This document shows positions 8,179-16,628 of a DNA stretch of 64,000 bases, one piece after another. Within the stretch, counting starts at the first letter, position 1; each line of letters opens with the position of its first letter. Made by a program: the position numbers and the translations under genes. The notes beneath the pieces are model-generated. The model was not told where the DNA came from. It searched no databases and saw nothing but the letters and a program-made list of their open reading frames with translations. This DNA comes from Salegentibacter mishustinae (lineage in GTDB: Bacteria > Bacteroidota > Bacteroidia > Flavobacteriales > Flavobacteriaceae), in assembly GCF_002900095.1 (NCBI RefSeq), contig NZ_LLKN01000002.1:1674001-1738000 (forward strand), read 5' to 3'.

Positions 8179-8976
8179 TTATGAAATTTCGGCCCAAATA
8201 ATATACACACCCATTAGCAGGACGAACCAACCAAAACCTTTTTTCAGTTTTTTACCGTCTATAAATTTATTGAGATAGATACCTACAAACATTCCTACCA
8301 TAGAAAGTCCGGTGAAGATGGCTAAAAATATCCAGTCTATATTCATATTCTGAACATCCCCAATAAAACCTATAAGCGATTTAATTGCAATAATTAACAA
8401 AGATGTGGCCACAGCTTTTTTCATTGGGAGTTTGGCCAGAAGTACAAGAGCTGGAATAATTAAAAATCCTCCCCCGGCACCAACAATCCCGGTTAAGACA
8501 CCTACTACGATTCCTTCAATAATGATTAATGGGTAGTTATAACTTATTTTTTCTGAATCTGCTTTTTTCTTACCATTTTCCCTAATCATTGAGACCGAAG
8601 CCAGAATCATGATAATCGCAAAAAACAGCATAATCCCGATGTTTTTCGTGATTTCAAAGCCACCAATACTAAAAAGAGATTCGGGAATGGCGGGCACCAT
8701 ATATTTTCGAGTAGCATAAACAGCTATAAAAGCCGGAATAGAAAACACGATAGCGGTTCTAAAATCTACCAGTTTCTTCTGCATATTTTTAAACGCACCT
8801 ACCAAAGCAGAAGCACCAACTACAAAAAGAGAATAAGCCGTAGCTGTTACAGGATTAATTGCCAGTAAATAAACAAGCACGGGAACCGTTAATATAGAAC
8901 CACCGCCTCCAATAAGGCCTAAGACAACTCCAATAATTAATGCTCCAAAGTAACCCAGTATTTCCAGTATTTCCAT
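8179..8976 (-). CDS. TauE/SafE-family sulfite/anion exporter
   Basis: This 265-residue protein shows the internal repeat of TauE/SafE (DUF81) permeases. Each half has a glycine-rich loop: GVVLGLIGGGGSILTVPVL near the N-terminus and GIVGAGGGFLIIPALVLL in the second half, within about eight membrane helices. Family members export sulfite, sulfoacetate or related sulfur anions, and in Bacteroidota they often sit next to Crp/Fnr-type regulators. That is the case here: the regulator gene ends 70 bp upstream. The short gap holds a -7 promoter element and an FNR-type dyad (see those entries), so the exporter is probably switched by that regulator. The substrate is inferred only from family and context. 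Confidence 0.88.
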   Translation of the reverse strand: MEILEILGYFGALIIGVVLGLIGGGGSILTVPVLVYLLAINPVTATAYSLFVVGASALVGAFKNMQKKLVDFRTAIVFSIPAFIAVYATRKYMVPAIPESLFSIGGFEITKNIGIMLFFAIIMILASVSMIRENGKKKADSEKISYNYPLIIIEGIVVGVLTGIVGAGGGFLIIPALVLLAKLPMKKAVATSLLIIAIKSLIGFIGDVQNMNIDWIFLAIFTGLSMVGMFVGIYLNKFIDGKKLKKGFGWFVLLMGVYIIWAEIS

Positions 8977-8996
8977 ATCTAAATTTTATTTCGGTG

Positions 8997-9004
8997 CAAA
9001 AGTA
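8997..9004 (-). promoter_or_regulatory. -7 promoter element of the TauE gene
   Basis: Read on the minus strand the sequence is TACTTTTG, an exact match to the Bacteroidota -7 consensus TAnnTTTG, 20 bp before the ATG. No good -33 TTTG lies at the usual 17-23 bp distance, which suggests that the promoter needs an activator. Confidence 0.55.
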
Positions 9005-9026
9005 CTTGCAATATGGGGCTCTTACA

Positions 9027-9040
9027 GTAACAAGGGTTAC
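9027..9040. promoter_or_regulatory. FNR-type operator dyad GTAAC-N4-GTTAC
   Basis: The perfect dyad GTAACAAGGGTTAC has two 5-bp arms and a 4-bp spacer, the same geometry as FNR-type sites. Its centre is about 33 bp from the centre of the -7 element, i.e. near -40.5 relative to the start site, where class II CRP/FNR activators bind. It lies between the Crp/Fnr gene and the TauE gene, so the adjacent regulator is the natural candidate ligand; this is inference. Confidence 0.55.
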
Positions 9041-9046
9041 ATAGGT

Positions 9047-9679
9047 TTAAAGTGCCATAACTTCTATGCTGTTGCGTTGTAGTTTTATTTTTCCATCCAG
9101 TTCCAGTTTTTTAAGCAACCTTGAAATTACCACCCGCGAAGTATGTAAATCGTATGCAATTTGCTGGTGTGTCACGGCAATCACTTCATTTTGATTGATC
9201 TTCGCTTTATCTTCAAGGTATTTCATTAAACGCTGATCCATATTCATAAAGGCAATGGTATCTATGGTATCCAGCATTTCGGTAAGACGGGCCTGGTAAC
9301 TGGCAAATACAAAATCTCGCCAGGATTTATATTTCGAGGTCCATTCCTCCATTTTTTCAATAGGGATCATCACTAACTTTGTGTCTCGCTCTGCCACGGC
9401 CCTAATTTCACTTTTGGTTTGGCCAAGACAACAGGAAAGAGTCATTGCACAGGTATCGCCACGTTCCAGGAAATACAATAAGAGTTCATCTCCATCCTTA
9501 TCCTCACGCATAATTTTAATAGCGCCTTCAATTAGTAAAGGCATCATTTTCACATAATCGCCAATCTCAATAATTTTTTCGCCCTGCGCTTTAAACTGAA
9601 GTTGGCCTACCTTGTTTATCTCTTCAATAAGTTCATCTTCAAAAATAAAACCGTAGGCTTCTTTTAATTCCTGTAACAT
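9047..9679 (-). CDS. Crp/Fnr-family transcriptional regulator
   Basis: This 210-residue protein has an N-terminal cyclic-nucleotide-binding-like beta barrel (about residues 20-125, with the GEKIIEIGD turn and ERGDTCAMTLSCCLG) and a C-terminal winged helix (about 150-205) with the recognition-helix motif AYDLHTSRVVISRLLKKLE. The barrel lacks an N-terminal four-cysteine cluster like that of Fnr. A CC pair lies at SCCLG in the barrel, and thiol-based sensing by it is only a possibility. The gene starts the leftward run that includes the TauE exporter and cytochrome bd. A perfect 8-bp inverted repeat at 9705-9726 lies just upstream and may be an autoregulatory site or a weak terminator of the preceding gene. 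Confidence 0.9.
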   Translation of the reverse strand: MLQELKEAYGFIFEDELIEEINKVGQLQFKAQGEKIIEIGDYVKMMPLLIEGAIKIMREDKDGDELLLYFLERGDTCAMTLSCCLGQTKSEIRAVAERDTKLVMIPIEKMEEWTSKYKSWRDFVFASYQARLTEMLDTIDTIAFMNMDQRLMKYLEDKAKINQNEVIAVTHQQIAYDLHTSRVVISRLLKKLELDGKIKLQRNSIEVMAL

Positions 9680-9775
9680 ATAATATTGCTGTGCTATTTA
9701 TTAATTCTGAAAACATTTTTTCAGAAACTAAAATTAGTATTTAAATTGAAATTGATCGTGTTTTTAGCCGAAAGT

Positions 9776-10426
9776 CTATCCCGGCAACACATAAAAATAA
9801 ATAGAAAGGTAATGACAAAAGGTCCCGAAAAGCACGAAAATGTGGAAAATAGCATGGTTAAATTTCACTTTATCAAAACTAAATAACACGGCACCAATTG
9901 TATACGAAATTCCGCCGGCAAACAACCACCACAAACCTTCTGAACTTAAATTATTGTACAAAGGTTTAATGGCAAAAACAATGATCCAGCCCATAAGTAC
10001 ATACATAATAGTAGACAGGGTTTGGTATCTCCCGGTAAAGAAAAGTTTAAGAAAAATCCCGGTAAGTGCAATACCCCAAACCACTCCAAAAATCGTCCAG
10101 CCAACCCAACCGTCTAATGTTACAAGTGCAAAAGGCGTATAGCTTCCTGCAATAAGAACATAAATTGAAGCGTGGTCCAGAATATTAAGTTTATAACGCA
10201 AACTTTTATTGGTGGCACTATGGTAAAAAGTTGAAGCCGCATATAACAAGATCATACTTGCGCCAAAAATGCTAAAACTTACAAGGTGTACCGTTTCGCC
10301 AAGTTCGTTCGCCCTTAATATTAGCAAAACGAGACCCAAAATGCTTAAAATTAAACCAAACCCGTGGGAGAGCACATTTAATTTTTCTTCCAGCTCATCG
10401 TATTTTTGGTGAGGTACGTTTTTCAC
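9776..10426 (-). CDS. Hemolysin III / PAQR-family membrane protein
   Basis: This 216-residue protein has seven predicted membrane helices and the conserved PAQR/hemolysin III residues: EKLNVLSHGFG near the N-terminus, STFYHSATNKS, LDHASIYVLIAGSYTPF and, near the end, HIFVLFGTFCHYLSI. The histidines at these places form a zinc site in PAQR proteins. E. coli and Bacillus homologues (TrhA, YplQ) are linked to membrane fluidity rather than to haemolysis. The gene is divergent from sbcD with 117 bp between, and lies 96 bp upstream of the Crp/Fnr gene on the same strand, too far to be sure of co-transcription. Confidence 0.88.
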   Translation of the reverse strand: MKNVPHQKYDELEEKLNVLSHGFGLILSILGLVLLILRANELGETVHLVSFSIFGASMILLYAASTFYHSATNKSLRYKLNILDHASIYVLIAGSYTPFALVTLDGWVGWTIFGVVWGIALTGIFLKLFFTGRYQTLSTIMYVLMGWIIVFAIKPLYNNLSSEGLWWLFAGGISYTIGAVLFSFDKVKFNHAIFHIFVLFGTFCHYLSIYFYVLPG

Positions 10427-10543
10427 AGTGCTTTAATTGAATCTATAAAATTAAAAATATTCAGGCTTAAACGGAATATTTTAAACGCCCAATTTTTATT
10501 ATTTTCGGGCTTTCACACCGGCACAAATTCTTAACCGATTCTT

Positions 10544-11761
10544 ATGAAAATTCTGCATACTGCCGATTGGCATATTGGTAAAAAACTGCATAAACATAGT
10601 TTACAACCCGATTTTGACCTTTTTATAGATTGGCTTTGCAATTGTATTTCGGAAAATGAAGTAAAGGTTTTATTGGTGTCGGGAGATGTTTTTGATCTTG
10701 CAAATCCTTCTTCGGAAGCAAGGCAGCAATATTTTAAAGCTTTGATGAAACTGAAGCGACTAGACTGCAAGATAATTCTAACCGGTGGTAATCACGATTC
10801 TCCTACTATGCTTAATGCCCCACAGGAAGTATTACGCGAATTAGATATTCATATTATTGGCGGTTTACCAAACGAACTTTCAGAATGTATTGTTCCTATT
10901 AAAAATGATAAAAATGAAAACGAAATTCTTGTCGCCGCTCTCCCCTATCTTCGGGATGCCGATTTAAGAACTGCCAGCCAGGGAAATTCCTACGAAGACC
11001 GGCTGGAAGCTTTGCGAAAAGGAATTCAGCAAACATTTTTAGATACCGCTGAAATTTGTAAATCTCAATTCCCTGAAATTCCAACGATCGCTATGGGGCA
11101 TCTTTTTGCTGCCGGCGCAGAAACCTCAGAAAGTGAACGCGACATTCAAATTGGCAACCAGGCAGCTTTTAATGCGCTTCAGTTTGGAGATTATTATAAT
11201 TATATCGCACTTGGCCACATTCACAAACCACAAAGGGTAAATGCAGCTACTCCTACTTTTTACAGCGGCTCCCCTATTCCACTTTCATTTAGTGAGCGTA
11301 CTAATAAAAACCGTATTCTTCTATTGGATACAGAGACCGGTTGGGAACCAAAAAGTATAGAAATTCCGAGTTTTAGAGAATTATTGAAAATTACTGGAAC
11401 TCTGGAAAAACTTCAGCAAAAATTAATGGAGCTCCAGGCTCGGGAAGGACTGGCTTCTTTAATTGAAATTGAAATGCAAGAAGATAATTTTGACGCTAAT
11501 AAAATCTATGAACTGGATCAGTTAGTCGATAATTTTAAAGTTGAAGGTTACGAGATTGTAAAGCATCGCGCCAGTTTTGAAAATAAGATTAGTGGTAGCG
11601 GCGAACTCTATGAGGAAAAACAACAATTGGAAGATCTGCAACCTTTAGATGTTTTTCAAAAATTGGTAGATAAGCAGGAAGAAGATGAGGAAACCCGCAA
11701 GGAATTAATGAGCGCTTTTAATGAAATTCTTGAAGAAGTGCATCAATCTAAAAAAGCTTAA
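10544..11761 (+). CDS. sbcD: DNA double-strand-break nuclease subunit SbcD
   Basis: SbcD is the Mre11-type nuclease of the SbcCD complex, which cuts DNA hairpins and blocked ends. The 405-residue protein shows all metal-binding motifs of the family: ILHTADWHIGKKLH at the N-terminus, VSGDVFDLANPS, LTGGNHDSPTML, MGHLFAAG and ALGHIHKPQ, then a C-terminal domain that binds the SbcC coil base. The start ATG is followed directly by the expected family N-terminus. The stop is 3 bp from the sbcC start, so the two are one operon and probably translationally coupled. Confidence 0.95.
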   Translation: MKILHTADWHIGKKLHKHSLQPDFDLFIDWLCNCISENEVKVLLVSGDVFDLANPSSEARQQYFKALMKLKRLDCKIILTGGNHDSPTMLNAPQEVLRELDIHIIGGLPNELSECIVPIKNDKNENEILVAALPYLRDADLRTASQGNSYEDRLEALRKGIQQTFLDTAEICKSQFPEIPTIAMGHLFAAGAETSESERDIQIGNQAAFNALQFGDYYNYIALGHIHKPQRVNAATPTFYSGSPIPLSFSERTNKNRILLLDTETGWEPKSIEIPSFRELLKITGTLEKLQQKLMELQAREGLASLIEIEMQEDNFDANKIYELDQLVDNFKVEGYEIVKHRASFENKISGSGELYEEKQQLEDLQPLDVFQKLVDKQEEDEETRKELMSAFNEILEEVHQSKKA

Positions 11762-11764
11762 ATA

Positions 11765-14700
11765 ATGAAGATTCTAAGCATAGCCTTTAAAAATATTAAT
11801 TCCCTAAAAGGTGAAAATTTTATAGATTTTGAAGCAGCTCCGTTTTCGGGAAATACACTTTTTGCCATCACCGGGCCCACTGGAAGTGGTAAGAGTAGCA
11901 TCCTTGATGTGATCTCACTCGCGCTTTTTAATCAGGTGCCAAGGCTGGGGAAAATCAGTAAAAAAGAAATTAGGGAAAAAGGAGCCATTCTTACCCGAAA
12001 CCAAAAGGAAGCTTACGCCAAAGTAACTTTTGAGACCGGTTCGGGTCGCTACACTTCTTCCTGGAGTATTGAGGTGAATCGAAATGGAAATCTCAACGAT
12101 TATAATATGGAGATTGCGAATCTTCAGGATAACTCGTTACTAGATCTTAAAAAATCTGAAGTTCCGGGGAAAAATGAAGAATTGATCGGTTTAAATTACG
12201 ATCAGTTTATTAAATCGGTTTTACTGGCCCAGGGCGATTTTGCTAAATTTCTCTCGGCTAAAAAGGAAGAACGCGGCGAATTACTGGAAAAAATTACCGG
12301 TACCGGCATCTATCGGCAGTTAGGCATTATGGCTTTTGAACGTTTTAAAGCCGAAACTAAAGAAATTGAATCCCAGCAAAACGAAATAAAACTTTTTGAA
12401 TCGTATTTGCTTTCTAAAGAAGATCTTGACACTTTCAAAAAAGATCTAGAAGAAAAAACTACTCAAACGGAAAGTTTGCAGAAGGATTTGAAGCTGATTG
12501 AAAAACAGCTGGACTTAAAGGAGAACATTAAAAAGCAGGAAAAAGAAATAAGCGGTTTACAGGAAGAAGAATCAAAACTGAATCAACAGCTTAAAGCATT
12601 TGAAGCCGAATATGGTGAAGCTCTTAACCAACACGAGAAACTGCAACCTATTGCTGAAGACTTACAATCCTGGAACAGATTTCAGCAGGAATTACAAAGT
12701 TTAAAAGAAAACCTGGGAAAGACCTCGGAAAAAATTGAAGCGAATAAAGAGAATACCTCCGGTTTTATTCAGCGTGTAAAAGGTTTTGTTCAGGAAGATG
12801 TTAGTGCGGAAAATTTAAAAGAAAAATTAAATCTTTTTACCGAAAAAATAGTCAGGCTTCAGGATGAGAAAACTTCCCTGGGACGTGATTATAAAAGTAA
12901 GCTACAATTATTCAAAACCGAAATTCGTGAATTAAAACTGAAATTTCCGGAGAATGATCTACAAACCGGAAAGAAATTACTGGAAGAATTTCAAGCTGAA
13001 CAACTTCAGCAGAAACAGCAACTCGAAATTGATTTAAAAGAAGTTGATTTAGAAAAACTGATTTCGGAAAAAGCCCGTTTAAAAAACGACCTGGAAAAAG
13101 CGCGTGAAGCGAGACAGTTTTCAGAAAAAAAACTCCAGCTAGAAGAAAATAGTAACAAACTTACTAAAGACATTCAGGCGTATCAACCGGAACTGGAAGC
13201 TCTCCCAAAAGTTATTGAAAAGGAAGAAAACCTACTTATTTCCTTAAAAAAGGATTTAGAGATACTTCAGCTTAAAAAGGAAAATCAGCTAAAAACCGCG
13301 AAGTTAGAAGAACTTAGAAACTCGCTAAAAATAGGAGAGGCCTGCCCCCTTTGTGGTTCTAAAGAGCATCCTTATTCTGAACATCTTCCCGAATTTGAAG
13401 ATAAGCTGGAAGTAAAGATTTCAGCAAAAAATAATGAACTAGAGGAGCAAAACAAAAAACTTATCCAGGCGCAATTAAAATTCGCACATTTAGAAGAATC
13501 GCTAAAAAAAGCTAAAAAGGATTTAACTGAGATTGAAAACCAGGTTTCGGAGAACAAGAAATTATTCAGTGAAAAATATCCTGATTTCAATTTAGCTGAA
13601 AAGATAAATTGGGAAACGTATATCGCAAAAATAAATACAAAAATTGAAAGCCTTGACGCATTTGAAACTACGCAACAAAAATTGAGTGCGATAGCCACTG
13701 GATTGCCAATTCTGGAAGAATTAGATCAAATTCTGCAACAAGGCAAATTACTACAGCAGCAACTTCAAGCAAGTTATTCAGGAAATAATATTGTGCAAGA
13801 CAGCCGGGAATTACTGGATAAATGGAATGCTTTAATTCACGAAAAGAATTACTTAAAAGAAAACGAAAAAGAGCAAAAGGAGCAATTAAGTCAGCAATCA
13901 AAAAGATATGATAAACTGTTGGAAAAGCTTCAACCTGAAATTATAAAACAAGGTTTTGAATCTATTGAAAAAGCGTTCAGCGCACTCTTGCCGGGGAATA
14001 AATTCCTGGAGTTAAAAGACAAAAAAGATAATATTTTAAAACAAAAAAGTATTGCATCTACTGGAATTTCCACCTTACAAAAACAGCTCAAACAGTTTAA
14101 AGAAAATGAAAGCCAACGTACTGCTGAAGATTTAGCCACAGAACAATCAAAAAAACAGGGAGAATTTGAGCAGGCAAAGTCTACTTGCGAAGAATTGCGA
14201 AGAAAACTGGAAAATAACAACGAGTATCTCTCCCGACTAAAGCAACTGGAAAAACAAATTGCTGAAAAAGAAAAACAGAGCAAACGCTGGCGACTTTTAA
14301 ATACGCTAATTGGCGACAGGCAGGGGAAAAAATTTAATGATTTTGCTCAAGATCTTACCCTTTCGCAATTAATTCACCTGGCAAATGTGAGGTTGAAAGA
14401 CCTTAGCGAACGTTATAAAATAGACAAAGCAAACGAAGATGAAGACGACGGCCTGGTTACTATAGACGAAGATATGGGCGGGCAAAGAAGATCGGTTAAA
14501 ACACTTTCTGGCGGCGAGACCTTTCTTTTAAGTTTGTCACTGGCACTGGCCTTATCTGATCTCGCTTCAAGAAATGTTGAAATTAACAGCTTATTTATCG
14601 ATGAAGGATTTGGGACTTTAGATCCTGAAACTTTGGATCAAACTCTGGACACTTTAGAAAAATTACAGGCAGAATCTGGTAAAACCATTGGAATTATAAG

Positions 14701-14791
14701 CCACGTTGCTTCATTAAAAGAACGTATCGCTACTCAAATTCAATTAACCCGAAATGGGCAGGGTTATAGTAGTTTGACGGTGAAGTTGTGA
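11765..14791 (+). CDS. sbcC: SMC-like ATPase SbcC
   Basis: SbcC is the Rad50-type ATPase partner of SbcD. The 1008-residue protein has a Walker A motif GPTGSGKSS (residues 37-45), a long first coiled coil, a zinc hook CPLC (Cys527 and Cys530) in the middle, the returning coil, the ABC signature LSGGETFLLSLSLALA and the Walker B LFIDEGFGTLD near the end. The coils are rich in Lys, Glu and Gln as expected. Length and order match bacterial SbcC. Its stop codon lies inside the first unit of a 7-bp tandem repeat (14785-14840), and the convergent upxY gene ends 64 bp further on. Confidence 0.95.
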   Translation: MKILSIAFKNINSLKGENFIDFEAAPFSGNTLFAITGPTGSGKSSILDVISLALFNQVPRLGKISKKEIREKGAILTRNQKEAYAKVTFETGSGRYTSSWSIEVNRNGNLNDYNMEIANLQDNSLLDLKKSEVPGKNEELIGLNYDQFIKSVLLAQGDFAKFLSAKKEERGELLEKITGTGIYRQLGIMAFERFKAETKEIESQQNEIKLFESYLLSKEDLDTFKKDLEEKTTQTESLQKDLKLIEKQLDLKENIKKQEKEISGLQEEESKLNQQLKAFEAEYGEALNQHEKLQPIAEDLQSWNRFQQELQSLKENLGKTSEKIEANKENTSGFIQRVKGFVQEDVSAENLKEKLNLFTEKIVRLQDEKTSLGRDYKSKLQLFKTEIRELKLKFPENDLQTGKKLLEEFQAEQLQQKQQLEIDLKEVDLEKLISEKARLKNDLEKAREARQFSEKKLQLEENSNKLTKDIQAYQPELEALPKVIEKEENLLISLKKDLEILQLKKENQLKTAKLEELRNSLKIGEACPLCGSKEHPYSEHLPEFEDKLEVKISAKNNELEEQNKKLIQAQLKFAHLEESLKKAKKDLTEIENQVSENKKLFSEKYPDFNLAEKINWETYIAKINTKIESLDAFETTQQKLSAIATGLPILEELDQILQQGKLLQQQLQASYSGNNIVQDSRELLDKWNALIHEKNYLKENEKEQKEQLSQQSKRYDKLLEKLQPEIIKQGFESIEKAFSALLPGNKFLELKDKKDNILKQKSIASTGISTLQKQLKQFKENESQRTAEDLATEQSKKQGEFEQAKSTCEELRRKLENNNEYLSRLKQLEKQIAEKEKQSKRWRLLNTLIGDRQGKKFNDFAQDLTLSQLIHLANVRLKDLSERYKIDKANEDEDDGLVTIDEDMGGQRRSVKTLSGGETFLLSLSLALALSDLASRNVEINSLFIDEGFGTLDPETLDQTLDTLEKLQAESGKTIGIISHVASLKERIATQIQLTRNGQGYSSLTVKL

Positions 14792-14840
14792 GTTGTGAGT
14801 TGTGAGTTGTGAGTTGTGAGTTGTGAGTTGTGAGTTGTGA
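14785..14840. repeat. 7-bp microsatellite, GTTGTGA x 8
   Basis: Eight perfect head-to-tail copies of GTTGTGA run from the last codons of sbcC into the short gap before the convergent upxY stop. The first unit contains the sbcC stop codon TGA, so changes in copy number would not alter SbcC. The tract is G- and T-only on this strand apart from A, without an obvious hairpin, and is a likely slippage site. Confidence 0.95.
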
Positions 14841-14855
14841 GTGAAAATAAAAATT

Positions 14856-15329
14856 TTAAATCACTTCTTTAGTCAGGACCTCAACGGTGCAACCTAATTT
14901 TGGAAGAATAAGTCGCATTTTTCTATTTCCAACTTCACGAATAATAGCCTCGTGGTCTTTAAAAACTCCATTTTTGATGCTTATTTTATCTCCCTGGTTT
15001 AGGTGATCTACTTTAGCATCGTCAACTTTTTCACCATCAAGCCATTCCTGGATGACTTCAATTTCTTCATTTCGTACTATTGCCGGCTTCCCCAGCCAGA
15101 ATAAATACCGAACTACTCCCGGCACATCAAAAACCCGGTTGCGATTCTTTTCTTCCAGCTTTATAAAAACATAGGATTTAAAAAGAGGAGTTTTTAGTTT
15201 TTTCTTGCGGTCTTTCCACTGTTTGATTTCAGTAATTAAAGGACAATAAACCTCTACCCCCATTTGTTCCAAACTTTCGGCTACTCTTTTTTCAGTTCTT
15301 GGTTTGGTGTATAAAACGTACCACGACAT
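14856..15329 (-). CDS. UpxY/NusG-like transcription antiterminator
   Basis: This 157-residue protein belongs to the NusG/RfaH superfamily. It starts MSWYVLYTKPRTEKRVAE, the typical NGN-domain opening, has a hydrophobic LFKSYVFIKLEE segment and DVPGVVRYLFW, and ends with a KOW domain (LNQGDKISIKNGVFKDHEA). In Bacteroidota such UpxY proteins usually lead polysaccharide operons and let RNA polymerase read through them. Here no polysaccharide genes are near: sbcC lies convergent downstream and a CDF exporter upstream, so it is an orphan that may act on a distant operon. A -7 element about 100 bp upstream implies a long leader. Confidence 0.88.
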   Translation of the reverse strand: MSWYVLYTKPRTEKRVAESLEQMGVEVYCPLITEIKQWKDRKKKLKTPLFKSYVFIKLEEKNRNRVFDVPGVVRYLFWLGKPAIVRNEEIEVIQEWLDGEKVDDAKVDHLNQGDKISIKNGVFKDHEAIIREVGNRKMRLILPKLGCTVEVLTKEVI

Positions 15330-15432
15330 AATTAAGATTTATCTGCAAGTATTACGTCCAGGAGTTCTAACTCCATCTCTTCGCAGTAGGGTAATGTTGA
15401 AGAAATTTAGATTGATTTGCTAATTAGTTACT

Positions 15433-15440
15433 CAAAAATA
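15433..15440 (-). promoter_or_regulatory. -7 promoter element of upxY with long leader
   Basis: The minus-strand sequence TATTTTTG matches TAnnTTTG. If used, it gives a leader of roughly 95 nt before the upxY ATG; the leader holds a small inverted repeat, GGAGTTCTAACTCC (15361-15374). No clear -33 element is seen. Confidence 0.35.
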
Positions 15441-15578
15441 CAAAGATTTTTAGGAATTATTATAACGATAGCTTATAAGAAAACTCGATTAATCGATGAA
15501 CTACTGAAGGCTAATTTATTAGGAATAATCCCAAATTCAATAATTTCAAAAGAGAAGCAAACATTATAGAAAAAATTT

Positions 15579-16457
15579 CTATTCTAAACTACAGGTTTCT
15601 GAGTCCAGCTCAAACTGTACGGTAAAATGCTCAAAATTGTAAGCTTCAAGAGTATTCAATACTTCTGCTTTTAGCCTTTTATACTCTTCGAATTTATTTA
15701 CATTTTCAAGCTTTACATGGGCCGTAAAAACGTGGTGCTCTCCTTCCTGCGACCAAATATGTACGTGGTGGGAAGAAGCTACTCCCCGGATGTTTTCAAT
15801 TTTATTTTTTATTTCCTTTAAATTAATATCTGCCGGAGTACCCTGCAAGAAAATAAATAGCGTCTCTTTTAATCTTTTAAATACATTGTAAAGAATATAT
15901 AACGTAATGGCCAGCGATAAAGCAGGATCCAGGTAATGGATGTCCTTAAACTGAAGAACAATCGAAACCACCAAGACGGCTACCCAACCCAAAACATCTT
16001 CCATAAGATGCCAGGAAACCACTTTTTCGTTAAGGGTTTTACCGCCACTCAATTTCCAGGCAGCATAAGCATTCACAGCTACTCCTATTATCGCGAAGAT
16101 CATCATTCCCTGCGCATCAGAATGTTCAGGATTCATTAACCTTCCAACGGCTTCATAAATCACATATATAGAACCGCCAATAAGTACAAGACTATTAATT
16201 AGTGCTCCTAATAGTGAAAACCTTCTGTAACCAAAGGAAAATTTTGAATCGCTTTTTTGCTGTGCTTTTTGATCCAGGTACCAGGAAGTACCCAGGGAAA
16301 GGCTATCTCCCAGGTCGTGTACAGCATCAGAAATTATAGCAATGCTATTGACATAAATTCCACCAATAAATTCAAGAATCGTAAATCCAAAATTCAAGAA
16401 AAAAGCCAGTTTAAGGTTTTTTCCCGAAGAGTGATGATGATGATGATCGTGACCCAT
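15579..16457 (-). CDS. CDF-family zinc/cadmium exporter
   Basis: This 292-residue cation diffusion facilitator exports divalent metals, most likely zinc, in exchange for protons. It opens with a His-rich stretch MGHDHHHHHSSG, has six membrane helices, and carries the transport-site motifs SDAVHDLGDS in helix 2 and HLMEDVLGW in helix 5, an Asp/His set typical of zinc-specific members. The C-terminal cytoplasmic domain (about residues 205-285) has the HHVHIWSQEGEHHVF segment that binds regulatory metal. It stands alone on the minus strand with its own gap on both sides and belongs to the CzcD/ZitB-like group. It is not linked to the RND metal pump found 26 kb away. Confidence 0.92.
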   Translation of the reverse strand: MGHDHHHHHSSGKNLKLAFFLNFGFTILEFIGGIYVNSIAIISDAVHDLGDSLSLGTSWYLDQKAQQKSDSKFSFGYRRFSLLGALINSLVLIGGSIYVIYEAVGRLMNPEHSDAQGMMIFAIIGVAVNAYAAWKLSGGKTLNEKVVSWHLMEDVLGWVAVLVVSIVLQFKDIHYLDPALSLAITLYILYNVFKRLKETLFIFLQGTPADINLKEIKNKIENIRGVASSHHVHIWSQEGEHHVFTAHVKLENVNKFEEYKRLKAEVLNTLEAYNFEHFTVQFELDSETCSLE

Positions 16458-16576
16458 AATTTATACTAAAAGTCCATTATCTTTTCCTTTCGAAATTAGT
16501 CATTTTTTTGGCTATGGCTAAATCTTCATGCTAATACACCGCAAACTATAATTTCTGAAGGCGGCAATCACACTAT

Positions 16577-16584
16577 TATTTTTG
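16577..16584 (+). promoter_or_regulatory. -7 promoter element
   Basis: TATTTTTG matches TAnnTTTG and lies 45 bp before the GTG start of the next gene, in the 171-bp divergent gap between it and the CDF exporter. Confidence 0.4.
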
Positions 16585-16628
16585 CTTAAAATTTCGTATA
16601 TTAGAATGAATATCAAAACTTTATAGCT

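Noticed and set aside
9705-9726. 8-bp inverted repeat before the Crp/Fnr gene as a second FNR-type site
   Set aside because: The arms TTCTGAAA/TTTCAGAA have a 6-bp spacer and do not resemble GTAAC-N4-GTTAC; it may be a weak terminator of the hemolysin III gene, so no operator is claimed.
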